Shown here: one piece after another, positions 1 to 8,231 of the stretch
How the letters are laid out: every line of letters starts with the position of its first letter
Numbering within the stretch: position 1 is the first letter of the stretch
Translations under genes and position numbers: made by a program
Notes under the pieces: generated by a model
The model's database searches: none
The model's input: the letters and a program-made list of their open reading frames with translations, nothing else
Told to the model about the DNA's origin: nothing
Assembly (NCBI RefSeq): GCF_012328925.1
Contig: NZ_JAAXLS010000043.1
Location: forward strand, 1 to 57,645
Source of the DNA: Amycolatopsis acididurans
GTDB taxonomy: Bacteria; Actinomycetota; Actinomycetes; Mycobacteriales; Pseudonocardiaceae
DNA: 57,645 bases
Reading direction: 5' to 3'

Positions 1-1066
1 GCTCCCCCGCCGGCGCCGGTGCGGCCGGCGGGGGAGCCGGGGCGGGCGCGACCGCGGCCGGCGGGGCGGGCACGCTCGCGGCGGCCGGGATCTCCTGCGT
101 GCCGCTCGCGGCGAGTGCGGTGGCGACCGCCGCCGCGACCGCGACACCCGACGCGGCGACTCCGAGGAACTGGCGAGGACCCGACGCCGCGGCACCGGCG
201 GCGCCACCCGCGCCCGCCGAACTCGCGGCGGCCACGCCGGCCGTGGCCGCGCTCGCCTTCGCCCCGCTCGCGGCGAGGTAGGCGAACACCGCGCCACCGA
301 GCACGATCGGTGCGACGACGGCGCGCAGGGCACCGTTGACGTCGGCCAGTTCCGCGGCCAGTGCCCGGCACTCGTCGCATTCGTCGAGGTGTGCCTCGAC
401 CTGTGCGCGTTCCCGTTTGGACAGACCGTCGCGCGTCCACGCGCCGAGCCGGTCGGCGGTGGCGCGGCAGCGATCCGCCGACGTCTCGGCGAGGTGCACC
501 TGGAGATAGGCCTGGCGCAGTCCCTCGCGAGCGCGGTAGGCGAGCGCGGACACGCCGTTGGCGGTCAGGCCCAGCAGCGGCGCGACCTCGGCCGGGCTCT
601 GCCCCTCGATCTCGGTGTGCCAGAGCACGGCCTGCCACCGCTCGGGCAGCCGCGCGAACGCCTTCGCGGCCATCGTGCGTTCGAGCCCGGCGACGGCGGT
701 GTCGGAGAACGGCACGGTCAGCGCCTCGGACGAGCCGCTGAGCGTGCTCATGTCCTCGTTGAGGTCGACCCGCTTGTCCTTGCGCGTCTTGTCATACGCA
801 GTGTGTCGCAGCGCGGTGAGCAGGTACGCCCGGAAGGCGGAATCCGGGCCTTTACCCGCACGCAGAGTGTCCAGTACCTTCGCGAACGCGTCGGAGACCA
901 GGTCGTCGGACTCGGCCTTCGACCGGGCCAGCTGGCGGGCGAGGTTGTAGGCGGCGCCGACGTGCCGTTCGTACAGCGTGCCGTAGGCGGCGAGAGTTCC
1001 GGCGCGGACGGAGGCGATCAACTCGGCGTCGCTCTTGCCATCGAAATCCGCGGGAACCGTGGACAC
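1..1066 (-). CDS. ECF sigma factor fused to a zinc-finger anti-sigma-like region, 3' end cut by the window
   Basis: This encodes an RNA polymerase sigma-70 family factor of the ECF type, read leftward and still open at base 1; 355 residues are visible. The GTG start at 1066 follows a strong ribosome site (GAGGGAG). Residues 12-95 look like sigma region 2 and 135-190 like region 4 (LPERWQAVLWHTEIEGQSP, then a helix-turn-helix). After it comes an HX3CX2C zinc-binding motif (H226, C230, C233) as in ZAS anti-sigma domains, then hydrophobic segments at about 247-266 and 300-320 and a Pro/Ala-rich tail. ECF factors with a fused C-terminal ZAS and membrane region are known in actinomycetes; I infer that this one is membrane-tethered and self-inhibited. 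The gene is divergent from the next one. The regulon is unknown. Confidence 0.85.
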   Translation of the reverse strand, partial: MSTVPADFDGKSDAELIASVRAGTLAAYGTLYERHVGAAYNLARQLARSKAESDDLVSDAFAKVLDTLRAGKGPDSAFRAYLLTALRHTAYDKTRKDKRVDLNEDMSTLSGSSEALTVPFSDTAVAGLERTMAAKAFARLPERWQAVLWHTEIEGQSPAEVAPLLGLTANGVSALAYRAREGLRQAYLQVHLAETSADRCRATADRLGAWTRDGLSKRERAQVEAHLDECDECRALAAELADVNGALRAVVAPIVLGGAVFAYLAASGAKASAATAGVAAASSAGAGGAAGAAASGPRQFLGVAASGVAVAAAVATALAASGTQEIPAAASVPAPPAAVAPAPAPPPAAPAPAGE

Positions 1067-1162
1067 TGCTCTCCCTCAATCCAGCCCTGTAACGACGGCG
1101 GTGTGCGCGTCTATTAACCCCTGACGCCGCGTAGCGATCAGTGTGACGGACAGCCGGTGCCT

Positions 1163-1189
1163 GGTCACCCCGCGGGGTGGTGCGTGACC
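1163..1189. promoter_or_regulatory. nested palindromes in the divergent intergenic region
   Basis: GGTCAC at 1163-1168 and GTGACC at 1184-1189 form an inverted repeat that encloses a perfect 12-base palindrome, ACCCCGCGGGGT, at 1167-1178. It lies between the divergent sigma gene and the degenerate GGDEF gene. The rest of the 229-base gap shows no gene. It could be an operator or a leader hairpin; nothing in the sequence decides this. Confidence 0.3.
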
Positions 1190-1295
1190 CGGAGGGCCCA
1201 ACAAGTTCACCCGACTTCGGTCAAAAGTCCCGTCACGGATGATCGCCGCCCGCGTCACTGCTTGAGAAGGCTCGCCGAGGAAAGGACGGTCGCGA

Positions 1296-2159
1296 GTGGA
1301 TGTGCCGGCCAGCGGCGGGAGCGCGTCCCGGCAGGGGAGCTGGAGACAGCTCGGCGCGCTCACCGACCCGGAGTCCGACCGGCGGCTACGCACGCTGCGC
1401 GCCCGGTGGCGCACGGCGAGCCTCGCCGCGGGCTGGCGGTTTCCCAGCGACTGGGCCCTGCCCGAGGTGGACGCGGTGTGCGCCGCCGTGGTCCGCGGTG
1501 GCAAACCGGAGATCCCGCTCGCCGGGCTGGCCCGTGCGCGGGCCGCGGCCGGGGCGGGGCTCGCCGAGGTACTCACCGATCTCGCCGCGCTGCACGCGGT
1601 GCTGTCGGATCCGGAGGCGACCGACGGATTCGTCTCGCCGGACGTGGACGCCACACCGTCCCGGCTGCTGCGGCTGACGGCCCTCGCGTGGGCCGACGTC
1701 GCCATGGACCAGCTGGCCAATATCGAGGTCATCGATCCCCTGACCGGCTTGCCGACCGGCGCCTACCTGCGCACCCGGCTCGGGGAGATCTACCGGGGCG
1801 CGGAGGCTCGCGGTCGTCGCGCCGCGGAGGACTACACGCTGCTCGCGGTCGGCCTCGACCTGTCTGCGGTCAGCGGCTGGTCCCGCGTGACCAGCATGAT
1901 TCTCGTCGCGGAGGCGTTGCGCGCGGTGCTGGAAGGCGGCGAGAGCATCGCGACGCTCGGCCCGTCCACGATCGCCGCCGTGCTGCCGCGCGACGGGCAG
2001 ATCTCGTCGAAGGCGGTATCGCTGCGCCGGTCGCTACACGAGCGGCTGTCGGTGGACGCCCAGTTCGACGAGCTGACCGGCCCGCGCATCCGGCTGATCC
2101 GGCTGCCGAGCACCCACGAGGGCGCGTGCGAGCTGCTCGCCCGGCTGTCGCGCTCCTGA
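1296..2159 (+). CDS. protein with a degenerate GGDEF-like domain
   Basis: The 287-aa protein has an N-terminal Ala/Arg-rich helical half (1-140) and a C-terminal half that follows the GGDEF fold. DPLTGLPTGAYLRTRL (147-162) matches the usual entry motif of diguanylate cyclases. The metal- and GTP-binding signature is lost: GPSTIAAVLP (222-231) stands where GGDEFAVLLP is expected, and the FKxxND helix is replaced by LSAVSGWSRVTSM. I therefore expect no diguanylate cyclase activity; it may be a regulatory or structural relic. The GTG start at 1296 follows GGAAAGGACGG. It stands alone between the divergent sigma gene and the GT87 pair. The function is unknown; the domain call is fairly safe. Confidence 0.7.
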   Translation: MDVPASGGSASRQGSWRQLGALTDPESDRRLRTLRARWRTASLAAGWRFPSDWALPEVDAVCAAVVRGGKPEIPLAGLARARAAAGAGLAEVLTDLAALHAVLSDPEATDGFVSPDVDATPSRLLRLTALAWADVAMDQLANIEVIDPLTGLPTGAYLRTRLGEIYRGAEARGRRAAEDYTLLAVGLDLSAVSGWSRVTSMILVAEALRAVLEGGESIATLGPSTIAAVLPRDGQISSKAVSLRRSLHERLSVDAQFDELTGPRIRLIRLPSTHEGACELLARLSRS

Positions 2160-2254
2160 CCTTCCGCGCCGGAAATTCACCGTTCGCCCCGTCTCGCGCT
2201 CCGTGAATCGAGGGCTGCGCACCGGCCGATGCCCGTTCGTGATTTGCTGAGGGG

Positions 2255-3580
2255 GTGACCCAGTCTGTGCCAGCCACCGGGGGTGACTCCGTGGTGCGTC
2301 CCGCGCATCCGCGACTGGCCCTGCGGACATCGCTCACCCGGTTGTCGATGCGGCCGAGATCGATCATGTTGCTGTCCGCGGTTCCGGCGCTGGGCATCGT
2401 GCTCGGCGTCGTCGGCTGGCTGGTGGACTGGCGGCTCGGCGTCGACAGCGCCGTCTACCGGGCCGGCGCGATAACGCTGCTGCACGGCGATCCCCTCTAC
2501 GACGCGAGCACGCTGGCCCCCGAACCGTGGTGGGCGCTGCTGCCGTTCACCTACCCGCCGACCGCGGCGCTGCTGTTCGTACCGCTGGCGATGCTGCCGA
2601 CCCAGATCGCGTGGGGTGTGCTGGGCGCGATCTCGATGCTGGTGATGGCGCTGGTCATCCGGGTCACGATCGGCTCGCTGCCCAAACCCGTCGCGCACTC
2701 CCGTTGGTGGTCCTCGCCGGCCCGCGCGACGCTGGTGTTCTCCATCGTGATGCTCGGACTGGAGCCGGTCTGGCGCACGCTGTTCCTCGGCCAGATCAAC
2801 CTGATCCTGATGGCGCTGGTCGTCGTCGACGTCCTGGTCGTCACCGCGCGCGGCGCTCGTGGCGGCGGGATTCTGATCGGCATCGCGGCGGCGGTGAAGC
2901 TGACCCCGCTGGTGTTCGTCGTGCACCTGTTCCTCACCGGCAAGCGCAAGGACGCGGCGCGTGCGCTCGGCACCTTCCTCGGCCTGCAGGCGCTGATGCT
3001 GGTGCTGATCCCGGACGACACGATCCGCTACTGGACCAAGACGATCTCCGACACCGGTCGCATCGGCCCGGTGCACTGGGCGGGCAACCAGTCGCTGAAC
3101 GGCCTGATGAACCGCATCACCGACCTCGCGCCGTGGGCGTCGAAGGCCGCGCTCGGGATCAGCGCGCTGCTCGCCGTGCCGGCGATCTGGCTGATGCTGC
3201 GCTTCCACCGGCGCGGGCAGGCGCTCGCCGCGCTGCTGGTCACCGCGTTCTTCGGACTGCTGGCCTCGCCGATCTCGTGGTCGCACCACTGGGTATGGGC
3301 GGTGCCGCTGATCGTGCTGCTGATCTCCCGGCTGCCGCAGACGACCCCGGCGACGGCGTGGCGGCGCTGGCTGGGCACCGGTGCCGTGGTCGCCGTCTTC
3401 GTCAGCTGTGTGCTGCTGATCCTGCCCAACGGCCGCAACATCGAACTGCACTGGAAGTTCTGGCAGGACGTGCTGGGCAACGCCTACATCCTGATGCCCA
3501 TCGTGCTGGCCGTGGTGCTCGTGACTCGCTGGATGATCCTGAAGCGGCGGCCCGGTGTCGACACCACGCCTGTCGGCTGA
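2255..3580 (+). CDS. GT87-family membrane glycosyltransferase (alpha-mannosyltransferase-like), first copy
   Basis: This is a polytopic membrane protein of 441 aa with about ten hydrophobic helices, of the GT87 (DUF2029) family. Members use polyprenyl-phosphate sugars, in actinobacteria mainly decaprenyl-phospho-mannose or -arabinose, on the outer face of the membrane. Visible signatures are DSAVYRAGA (64-72, with the likely catalytic Asp64), HGDPLYD, PFTYPP, GQINLILMA, AVKLTPL, NQSLNG and SPISWSHHW. The GTG start at 2255 has a GAGGG ribosome site very close to it, and GTG codons slightly downstream are possible. The 3' end overlaps the next GT87 gene by 26 bases, so the two are co-transcribed. 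A role in glycolipid or wall glycan mannosylation is inferred; the acceptor is unknown. Confidence 0.85.
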   Translation: MTQSVPATGGDSVVRPAHPRLALRTSLTRLSMRPRSIMLLSAVPALGIVLGVVGWLVDWRLGVDSAVYRAGAITLLHGDPLYDASTLAPEPWWALLPFTYPPTAALLFVPLAMLPTQIAWGVLGAISMLVMALVIRVTIGSLPKPVAHSRWWSSPARATLVFSIVMLGLEPVWRTLFLGQINLILMALVVVDVLVVTARGARGGGILIGIAAAVKLTPLVFVVHLFLTGKRKDAARALGTFLGLQALMLVLIPDDTIRYWTKTISDTGRIGPVHWAGNQSLNGLMNRITDLAPWASKAALGISALLAVPAIWLMLRFHRRGQALAALLVTAFFGLLASPISWSHHWVWAVPLIVLLISRLPQTTPATAWRRWLGTGAVVAVFVSCVLLILPNGRNIELHWKFWQDVLGNAYILMPIVLAVVLVTRWMILKRRPGVDTTPVG

Positions 3581-4730
3581 CCCCTGGCGGCTGCTGGCCG
3601 CGGTACTCGTCGTCGGCGCGTTCGTGATCGGGGTCTGCGCGTGGCTCGCGGGCTGGCGGGTCGGCGCGGACAGCGCGGTGTACCGGGCCGGCGCGCTGAC
3701 CTTCCTGCACGGCGATCCGCTCTACGACCTCGGCCGGCTGTCGGCGCTGCCCTCGTGGGTCGCGCTGCCGTTCACCTACCCGCCCGCGGCCGCGCTGTTG
3801 TTCATACCGCTCGCGGCGCTGCCGGCGGGCCTGGCGTGGGGCATCGTCTCCATGGCGTCGGTGGCCTCGCTGGCGGTGGTGGTCCGGATCTGCGCGCGGG
3901 GATCGAACCGGCTGGTGGTCGTCGGGCTGACCGTCGTCGGCCTCGGGCTGGAACCGGTGTGGAAGACGCTCGCGCTCGGCCAGATCAACCTGATCCTGAT
4001 GGCGATCGTCGTGCTCGACGTGCTGGTGCTGGCCGGTTCCCGCTGGTCGGGCGTGCTGGTGGGGATCGCCGCGGCGGTGAAGCTGACGCCCCTGATCTTC
4101 GTCGTGCACCTGTTCCTGACCGGCCGGTGGCGCGACGGGCTCCGCGCGCTCGCCACGTTCGCCGGACTGCAGGGCCTGATGTTCCTGCTCATTCCCGGCG
4201 ACGCCGTGGAGTACTGGACCGAGGCCGTCCGCGATCCGAGCCGGGTCGGCGGCGTGAACTGGGTCTTCGACCAGTCGCTCAACGGGATGCTCAACCGCGC
4301 GACCCACGCCGCGCACTGGTCGGGCGGCCTGGCGATGCTGATCGCGGCCGTGCTCGCGGTGCCGTCGGCCTGGCTGGTGTGGCGCCTGCACCGGCGCGGG
4401 GAGACGCTGGCCGCGCTGCTGGTGAGCGCGTTCCTGGGGCTGCTCGCGTCGCCGATCTCGTGGACGCATCACTGGGTGTGGGCGGTGCCGCTGATCGCGC
4501 TGCTCGTGGCCGAGCGACACCTCGTGTGGGCCGCGCTGATCACGCTGTTCACCGGCAGCGCGGTGATCATGCTGGTGCCCAACGGCGGGGACACCGAGTT
4601 CGGCTGGGGGCTGGGCTGGTCGCTCCTCGGCAACGCCTACGTGCTCGCCGCGGTGCTGGGGATTCTCGGGCTGACCACTCGTGAGCTGCGTCGCTCTTTG
4701 CCGATCCGACCGAAAACAGGCCGGTCGTGA
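3555..4730 (+). CDS. GT87-family membrane glycosyltransferase, second tandem copy
   Basis: The 391-aa protein is a clear paralogue of the upstream one: it shares DSAVYRAGA (catalytic Asp39 by analogy), HGDPLYD, PFTYPP, GLEPVWKTL, GQINLILMA, AAVKLTPL, NQSLNG and SPISWTHHWVWAVPLI in the same order. It lacks the approximately 30-residue cytoplasmic N-terminal extension of the first copy and has a shorter connecting loop near residue 120. The GTG start at 3555 lies inside the end of the upstream gene, which implies translational coupling. Like its partner it is expected to transfer a sugar from a polyprenyl phosphate outside the membrane. Tandem copies often act on successive positions of one glycan, but this is inference. 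Confidence 0.85.
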   Translation: MSTPRLSADPWRLLAAVLVVGAFVIGVCAWLAGWRVGADSAVYRAGALTFLHGDPLYDLGRLSALPSWVALPFTYPPAAALLFIPLAALPAGLAWGIVSMASVASLAVVVRICARGSNRLVVVGLTVVGLGLEPVWKTLALGQINLILMAIVVLDVLVLAGSRWSGVLVGIAAAVKLTPLIFVVHLFLTGRWRDGLRALATFAGLQGLMFLLIPGDAVEYWTEAVRDPSRVGGVNWVFDQSLNGMLNRATHAAHWSGGLAMLIAAVLAVPSAWLVWRLHRRGETLAALLVSAFLGLLASPISWTHHWVWAVPLIALLVAERHLVWAALITLFTGSAVIMLVPNGGDTEFGWGLGWSLLGNAYVLAAVLGILGLTTRELRRSLPIRPKTGRS

Positions 4731-4815
4731 TCGACCGCCGGCCGACCTACACGACGTGGACAGCCGTCACTGCCGGTCGGATCGGCAACGATCGGCACAG
4801 TATTCTGAGTGTCTT

Positions 4816-6000
4816 ATGGACTCTCGTACCGGTCTTCCCGTAGTCGGCATGGTGGGCGGCGGCCAGCTCGCCAGGATGACGCATCAGGCCGCGATCTCAC
4901 TGGGTCAGTCGCTGCGGGTACTCGCCGCCGACGAGAACGATTCCGCGGGCCTGGTCGCGGGCCAGGTCGAGATCGGGCACCACACCGATCTCGCGGCGCT
5001 GCGCGAGTTCGCGAAGTCGGTCGACGTGGTCACCTTCGACCACGAGCACGTGCCGGGCGAGCATCTGCGCGCGCTGGTCGCCGAGGGTTTCACGGTGCGC
5101 CCCGGCCCGGACGCGCTCGCGCACGCGCAGAACAAGCTGCTGATGCGCCGCCGCCTGTCCTCGGCCGGCTATCCGTGCCCGCCGTTCGCCGAAGTGTCCG
5201 AAGTGGACGACGTGCTGAAGTTCGGCGCCGAGCACGGCTGGCCGGTGGTGCTCAAGGCCGCGACCGGTGGGTACGACGGCCGCGGCGTGTGGATGCTGGA
5301 CACCGACGCGCAGGCGCGCTCGACCGTGCCGGAGCTGCTGGCCGCGGGCACCTCGCTGCTGGTCGAGGAGCGGGTGGCGATGACGAGGGAGCTGTGCGCC
5401 CTGGTCGCGCGCTCGCCGTTCGGCCAGGGGGCGGCGTGGCCGGTGGTCGAGACCGTGCAGTCGGACGGCATCAACACCGAGGTGCTCGCACCCGCGCCGG
5501 GGCTGGCGCCGGACCAGGTGGACCATGCGCAGGAGCTCGCGCTGCGCATCGCCGAGCAGCTCGACGTGGTGGGCGTGCTGGCCGTCGAACTGTTCGACAC
5601 CGACGGCGGCCTGGTCATCAACGAGCTGGCGATGCGGCCGCACAACTCGGGCCACTGGACGATGGACGGTTCCCGGACCTCGCAGTTCGAGCAGCACGTG
5701 CGCGCGGTGCTGGACTACCCGCTGGGTTCCACGGATCTGCTGGCGCCGACGGTGATGGCGAACGTGCTCGGCGCGCCGGAGACGCCGAAGATGGGGCCGG
5801 ACGAGCGCCTGCACCACCTGTTCGCGCGGTTCCCCGACGCGCGGGTGCACCTTTACGGCAAGGGGGAGCGGCCGGGCCGCAAACTCGGACACGTCAACTT
5901 CACCGGCCCCGATCTGCCGGAGCTGCGCAAGCGGGCCACACTGGCCGCGCACTGGCTGTCCCACGCGGAATGGCCGGACGGGTTCGAGATCCACGGCTGA
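4816..6000 (+). CDS. purK: N5-carboxyaminoimidazole ribonucleotide synthase
   Basis: PurK converts aminoimidazole ribonucleotide, bicarbonate and ATP to N5-CAIR in de novo purine synthesis in the cytosol. The 394-aa protein begins with a dinucleotide-type fold containing GMVGGGQLARM, followed by an ATP-grasp domain (KAATGGYDGRGVW; VEERVAMTRELCALVAR) and the ending NELAMRPHNSGHWT that is typical of the family. Length is normal. I chose ATG 4816 because the conserved N-terminus starts there and an upstream in-frame extension has no family similarity. A -10-like TATTCT at 4801-4806 lies 9 bases before the ATG and no clear ribosome site is present, so the mRNA is leaderless or nearly so. purE follows after 12 bases. 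Confidence 0.97.
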   Translation: MDSRTGLPVVGMVGGGQLARMTHQAAISLGQSLRVLAADENDSAGLVAGQVEIGHHTDLAALREFAKSVDVVTFDHEHVPGEHLRALVAEGFTVRPGPDALAHAQNKLLMRRRLSSAGYPCPPFAEVSEVDDVLKFGAEHGWPVVLKAATGGYDGRGVWMLDTDAQARSTVPELLAAGTSLLVEERVAMTRELCALVARSPFGQGAAWPVVETVQSDGINTEVLAPAPGLAPDQVDHAQELALRIAEQLDVVGVLAVELFDTDGGLVINELAMRPHNSGHWTMDGSRTSQFEQHVRAVLDYPLGSTDLLAPTVMANVLGAPETPKMGPDERLHHLFARFPDARVHLYGKGERPGRKLGHVNFTGPDLPELRKRATLAAHWLSHAEWPDGFEIHG

Positions 6001-6012
6001 AGGAGATTTCTT

Positions 6013-6516
6013 ATGGCGCCGACCGTCGGCGTGATCATGGGCAGCGACTCGGACTGGCCGACGCTGGAGGCCGCCGGGCAGGCGCTGGACGAGTTCGGCG
6101 TCGCCTACGAGGTCGGCGTGTACTCGGCGCACCGCACCCCGCAGCGCATGCTCGACTACGCGTCCTCGGCCGCCGAGCGCGGGCTCAAGGTGATCATCGC
6201 GGGCGCCGGGGGAGCGGCGCACCTGCCGGGCATGGTCGCGTCGGCGACGGTGCTGCCGGTGATCGGGGTGCCGGTCCCGCTGAAGTACCTGGACGGCCTC
6301 GACTCGCTGCTGTCGATCGTGCAGATGCCCGCGGGCGTGCCCGTGGCGACGGTGTCGGTCGGCGGCGCACGCAACGCCGGACTGCTCGCGGTGCGAATGC
6401 TCGCCGCGAACGATCCGGCGCTGCGCGAGAAGATGGCCGCGTTCCAGGCCGACCTCCAGCAGCTGGTGCTGGACAAGGACGCGGCGCTGCGCGACCGGCT
6501 ACAGGCGGGCTCGTAG
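6013..6516 (+). CDS. purE: 5-(carboxyamino)imidazole ribonucleotide mutase
   Basis: PurE catalyses the rearrangement of N5-CAIR to CAIR, the step after PurK. The 167-aa protein has the class I PurE signature: GVIMGSDSDWPTL at the N-terminus, then YSAHRTPQRM and AGAGGAAHLPGM. An AAGGAGA ribosome site stands just upstream of ATG 6013, 12 bases after the purK stop, so purK-purE form an operon. The last 18 bases overlap the convergent acyl-CoA synthetase gene. Confidence 0.97.
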   Translation: MAPTVGVIMGSDSDWPTLEAAGQALDEFGVAYEVGVYSAHRTPQRMLDYASSAAERGLKVIIAGAGGAAHLPGMVASATVLPVIGVPVPLKYLDGLDSLLSIVQMPAGVPVATVSVGGARNAGLLAVRMLAANDPALREKMAAFQADLQQLVLDKDAALRDRLQAGS

Positions 6517-8124
6517 CTCCCGCTTGAGCACCTTGCCCGCGGCCGAAACCGGGATGGTGTCCACAAAGTACAGTTCCCGGATTCGCTTGTACGGCAACAC
6601 GTTGGCGTTCACCGCGTCGATCAGCTGCTGCTCGGTCGCGTCGTCGCCGGAGCGTACGACGAAGGCGACCGGCAGTTCGCCGACGTCGGCCCGCTTGCGC
6701 CCGACCACGGCCGCCGCCGCGACACCCGGCTGCGCCATCAGCAGCTCTTCGAGTTCGCGCGGGTAGACGTTGTAACCCTTGTACAGCAGCATGTCCTTCT
6801 TACGATCCACAATGGACAAGTAGCCGTCCTCGTCCAGTACGCCGATGTCGCCGGTGTGCAGCCAGCCGTTCACGAGCACGGCGGCGGTCTCCTCGGGGCG
6901 GTTGTGGTAGCCGGCCATCACCTGCGGGCCGCGGATGCACACCTCGCCCTGCTCGCCGGGCGGCACCGGATCCTCGCCGCCCTCGGCGGGCACGATCTTG
7001 ACCTCGGTGTCGAACACCGGGACTCCCACCGCACCGGGTTTCCTTGTCCCGGACAAGAAAGCGGGCCCGGACGTGGCACCCATGGTGACCTCGGTCAGCC
7101 CGTAGCCCTCGTTGATGACCACGCCGGGGAAGCGCCGGGACAGCGCCTTGATCATCTCGTGTGGCATCGGCGCGGCACCGGAGCCGATCGAACGCACCGA
7201 CGACAGATCGCGCGTGTGGAAGTCCGGGCAGGACAGCAGCGCCGCGAACAACGCGGGCGCGCCGCCGAGCTGGGTGACCTGGAGGCGTTCGGCGTCGGTC
7301 AGATAGTGCACCGGATCGAAACCGTCGTGCAGCACGGTCGTGCCGCCCGCGAGCATCGGCGAGTTGAGCCCGGCGATCGTACCCATCGCGTGGAACCACG
7401 GCGTGAGGTTGATGCCGATCCCGGTGCCGAGCCGTCCCGGGAACTCGTCCTCGCTGCCGATCTGGTCCACCACCAGGTTCCCGTCGGCGTCCAGCGCGGG
7501 CACCGAGCCGGTGCCCCAGCAGGTGTACTGCAGGGTGTTGACGACGACGTTGCGATGCGGCAGCCGCACTCCCTTGGACCGGCCGGTGGTGCCGCCCGTG
7601 TACGCGAGATGCGCCAGCCGTTCGTGGACGTCGATGTCCACTTCGGGCCTGCTGTCGGGCTGGTCGGCGTAGCAGGCGGCGAACTCATCGGGACTGCCGA
7701 GCACGAGCCGCACGTTCGTGTGCTCGCGGATGCTCGCAAGCGCTTGCGCGGGCTTGCCGAAGCTGATCGCCGCGACCGCGCCGGAGTCGGCGAGCTGCGC
7801 GGCGAGATCGGCGGGCGGTAGCAGCGGGTTGGCGGGCGTGAAGGTGGCGCCAGCCAACAGGATCCCGTAGTAGGCGACGGGGTAGGCCAGGCAGTTGGGC
7901 AGGTGGATCGCGACCACGTCGCCGTCGCCGATGCCCTGGGCGCGCAGCGCGTTCGCGAAGCGGCAGGCGTCGCGGTAGACCTCGCGGAAGGTCAGCTCGC
8001 GCTCGCCGTGGCGGTAGGCGACGCGATCGCCGTAGCGCGCGGCGGAACCGGCCAGGATCGAGCCGACGGGCACTTCGGGATAGTCGAGCGTAGAGGGCAA
8101 TTCAGACAACTTTGTGATCGCCAT
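6499..8124 (-). CDS. acyl-CoA synthetase / AMP-dependent CoA ligase (4-coumarate-CoA ligase-like)
   Basis: This enzyme adenylates a carboxylic acid and transfers it to CoA. The 541-aa protein has the ANL-superfamily motifs: YTGGTTGRSKG (about 176-186, the P-loop), NEGYGLTEVT, GWLHTGDIG with the hinge DRKKDMLLYKGYNVYPRELEE, and a C-terminal PVSAAGKVLKREL carrying the catalytic lysine. Length is normal. The substrate cannot be read; the neighbouring acyl-CoA dehydrogenase suggests a fatty or branched acyl acid. ATG 8124 is chosen because TAAAGT at 8131-8136 lies six bases upstream, as in leaderless actinobacterial genes; a GTG one codon earlier is possible. The 3' end overlaps purE. Confidence 0.9.
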   Translation of the reverse strand: MAITKLSELPSTLDYPEVPVGSILAGSAARYGDRVAYRHGERELTFREVYRDACRFANALRAQGIGDGDVVAIHLPNCLAYPVAYYGILLAGATFTPANPLLPPADLAAQLADSGAVAAISFGKPAQALASIREHTNVRLVLGSPDEFAACYADQPDSRPEVDIDVHERLAHLAYTGGTTGRSKGVRLPHRNVVVNTLQYTCWGTGSVPALDADGNLVVDQIGSEDEFPGRLGTGIGINLTPWFHAMGTIAGLNSPMLAGGTTVLHDGFDPVHYLTDAERLQVTQLGGAPALFAALLSCPDFHTRDLSSVRSIGSGAAPMPHEMIKALSRRFPGVVINEGYGLTEVTMGATSGPAFLSGTRKPGAVGVPVFDTEVKIVPAEGGEDPVPPGEQGEVCIRGPQVMAGYHNRPEETAAVLVNGWLHTGDIGVLDEDGYLSIVDRKKDMLLYKGYNVYPRELEELLMAQPGVAAAAVVGRKRADVGELPVAFVVRSGDDATEQQLIDAVNANVLPYKRIRELYFVDTIPVSAAGKVLKRELRARL

Positions 8125-8196
8125 CACTCCACTTTAGGGGTGGATTGCGGCCAAGAACACAAGGATGCCCTAGTAAACGGCCGCTAACATCGTCTG

Positions 8197-8226
8197 GTGA
8201 AGGGTTCTCCGCTCGAGAAGGGGTGA
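8197..8226 (+). CDS. putative leaderless upstream ORF of nine codons
   Basis: A -10-like TAACAT at 8185-8190 is followed after six bases by GTG 8197, which opens a nine-residue reading frame (VKGSPLEKG) that stops at 8226, five bases before the acyl-CoA dehydrogenase start. The GAGAAGGGG inside it doubles as the ribosome site of the main gene. Leaderless short ORFs of this design are common in actinomycete transcriptomes. Translation here is inferred from the promoter geometry only. Confidence 0.3.
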   Translation: MKGSPLEKG

Positions 8227-8231
8227 CATCG

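Noticed and set aside
1296..2159. Active diguanylate cyclase
   Set aside because: The GGDEF signature and metal-binding residues are missing although the fold seems related.
2177..3451. A leftward frame of about 420 codons opposite the first GT87 gene
   Set aside because: Its Gln/Arg/His-rich composition is that of an antisense shadow; the forward frame has membrane helices and family motifs.
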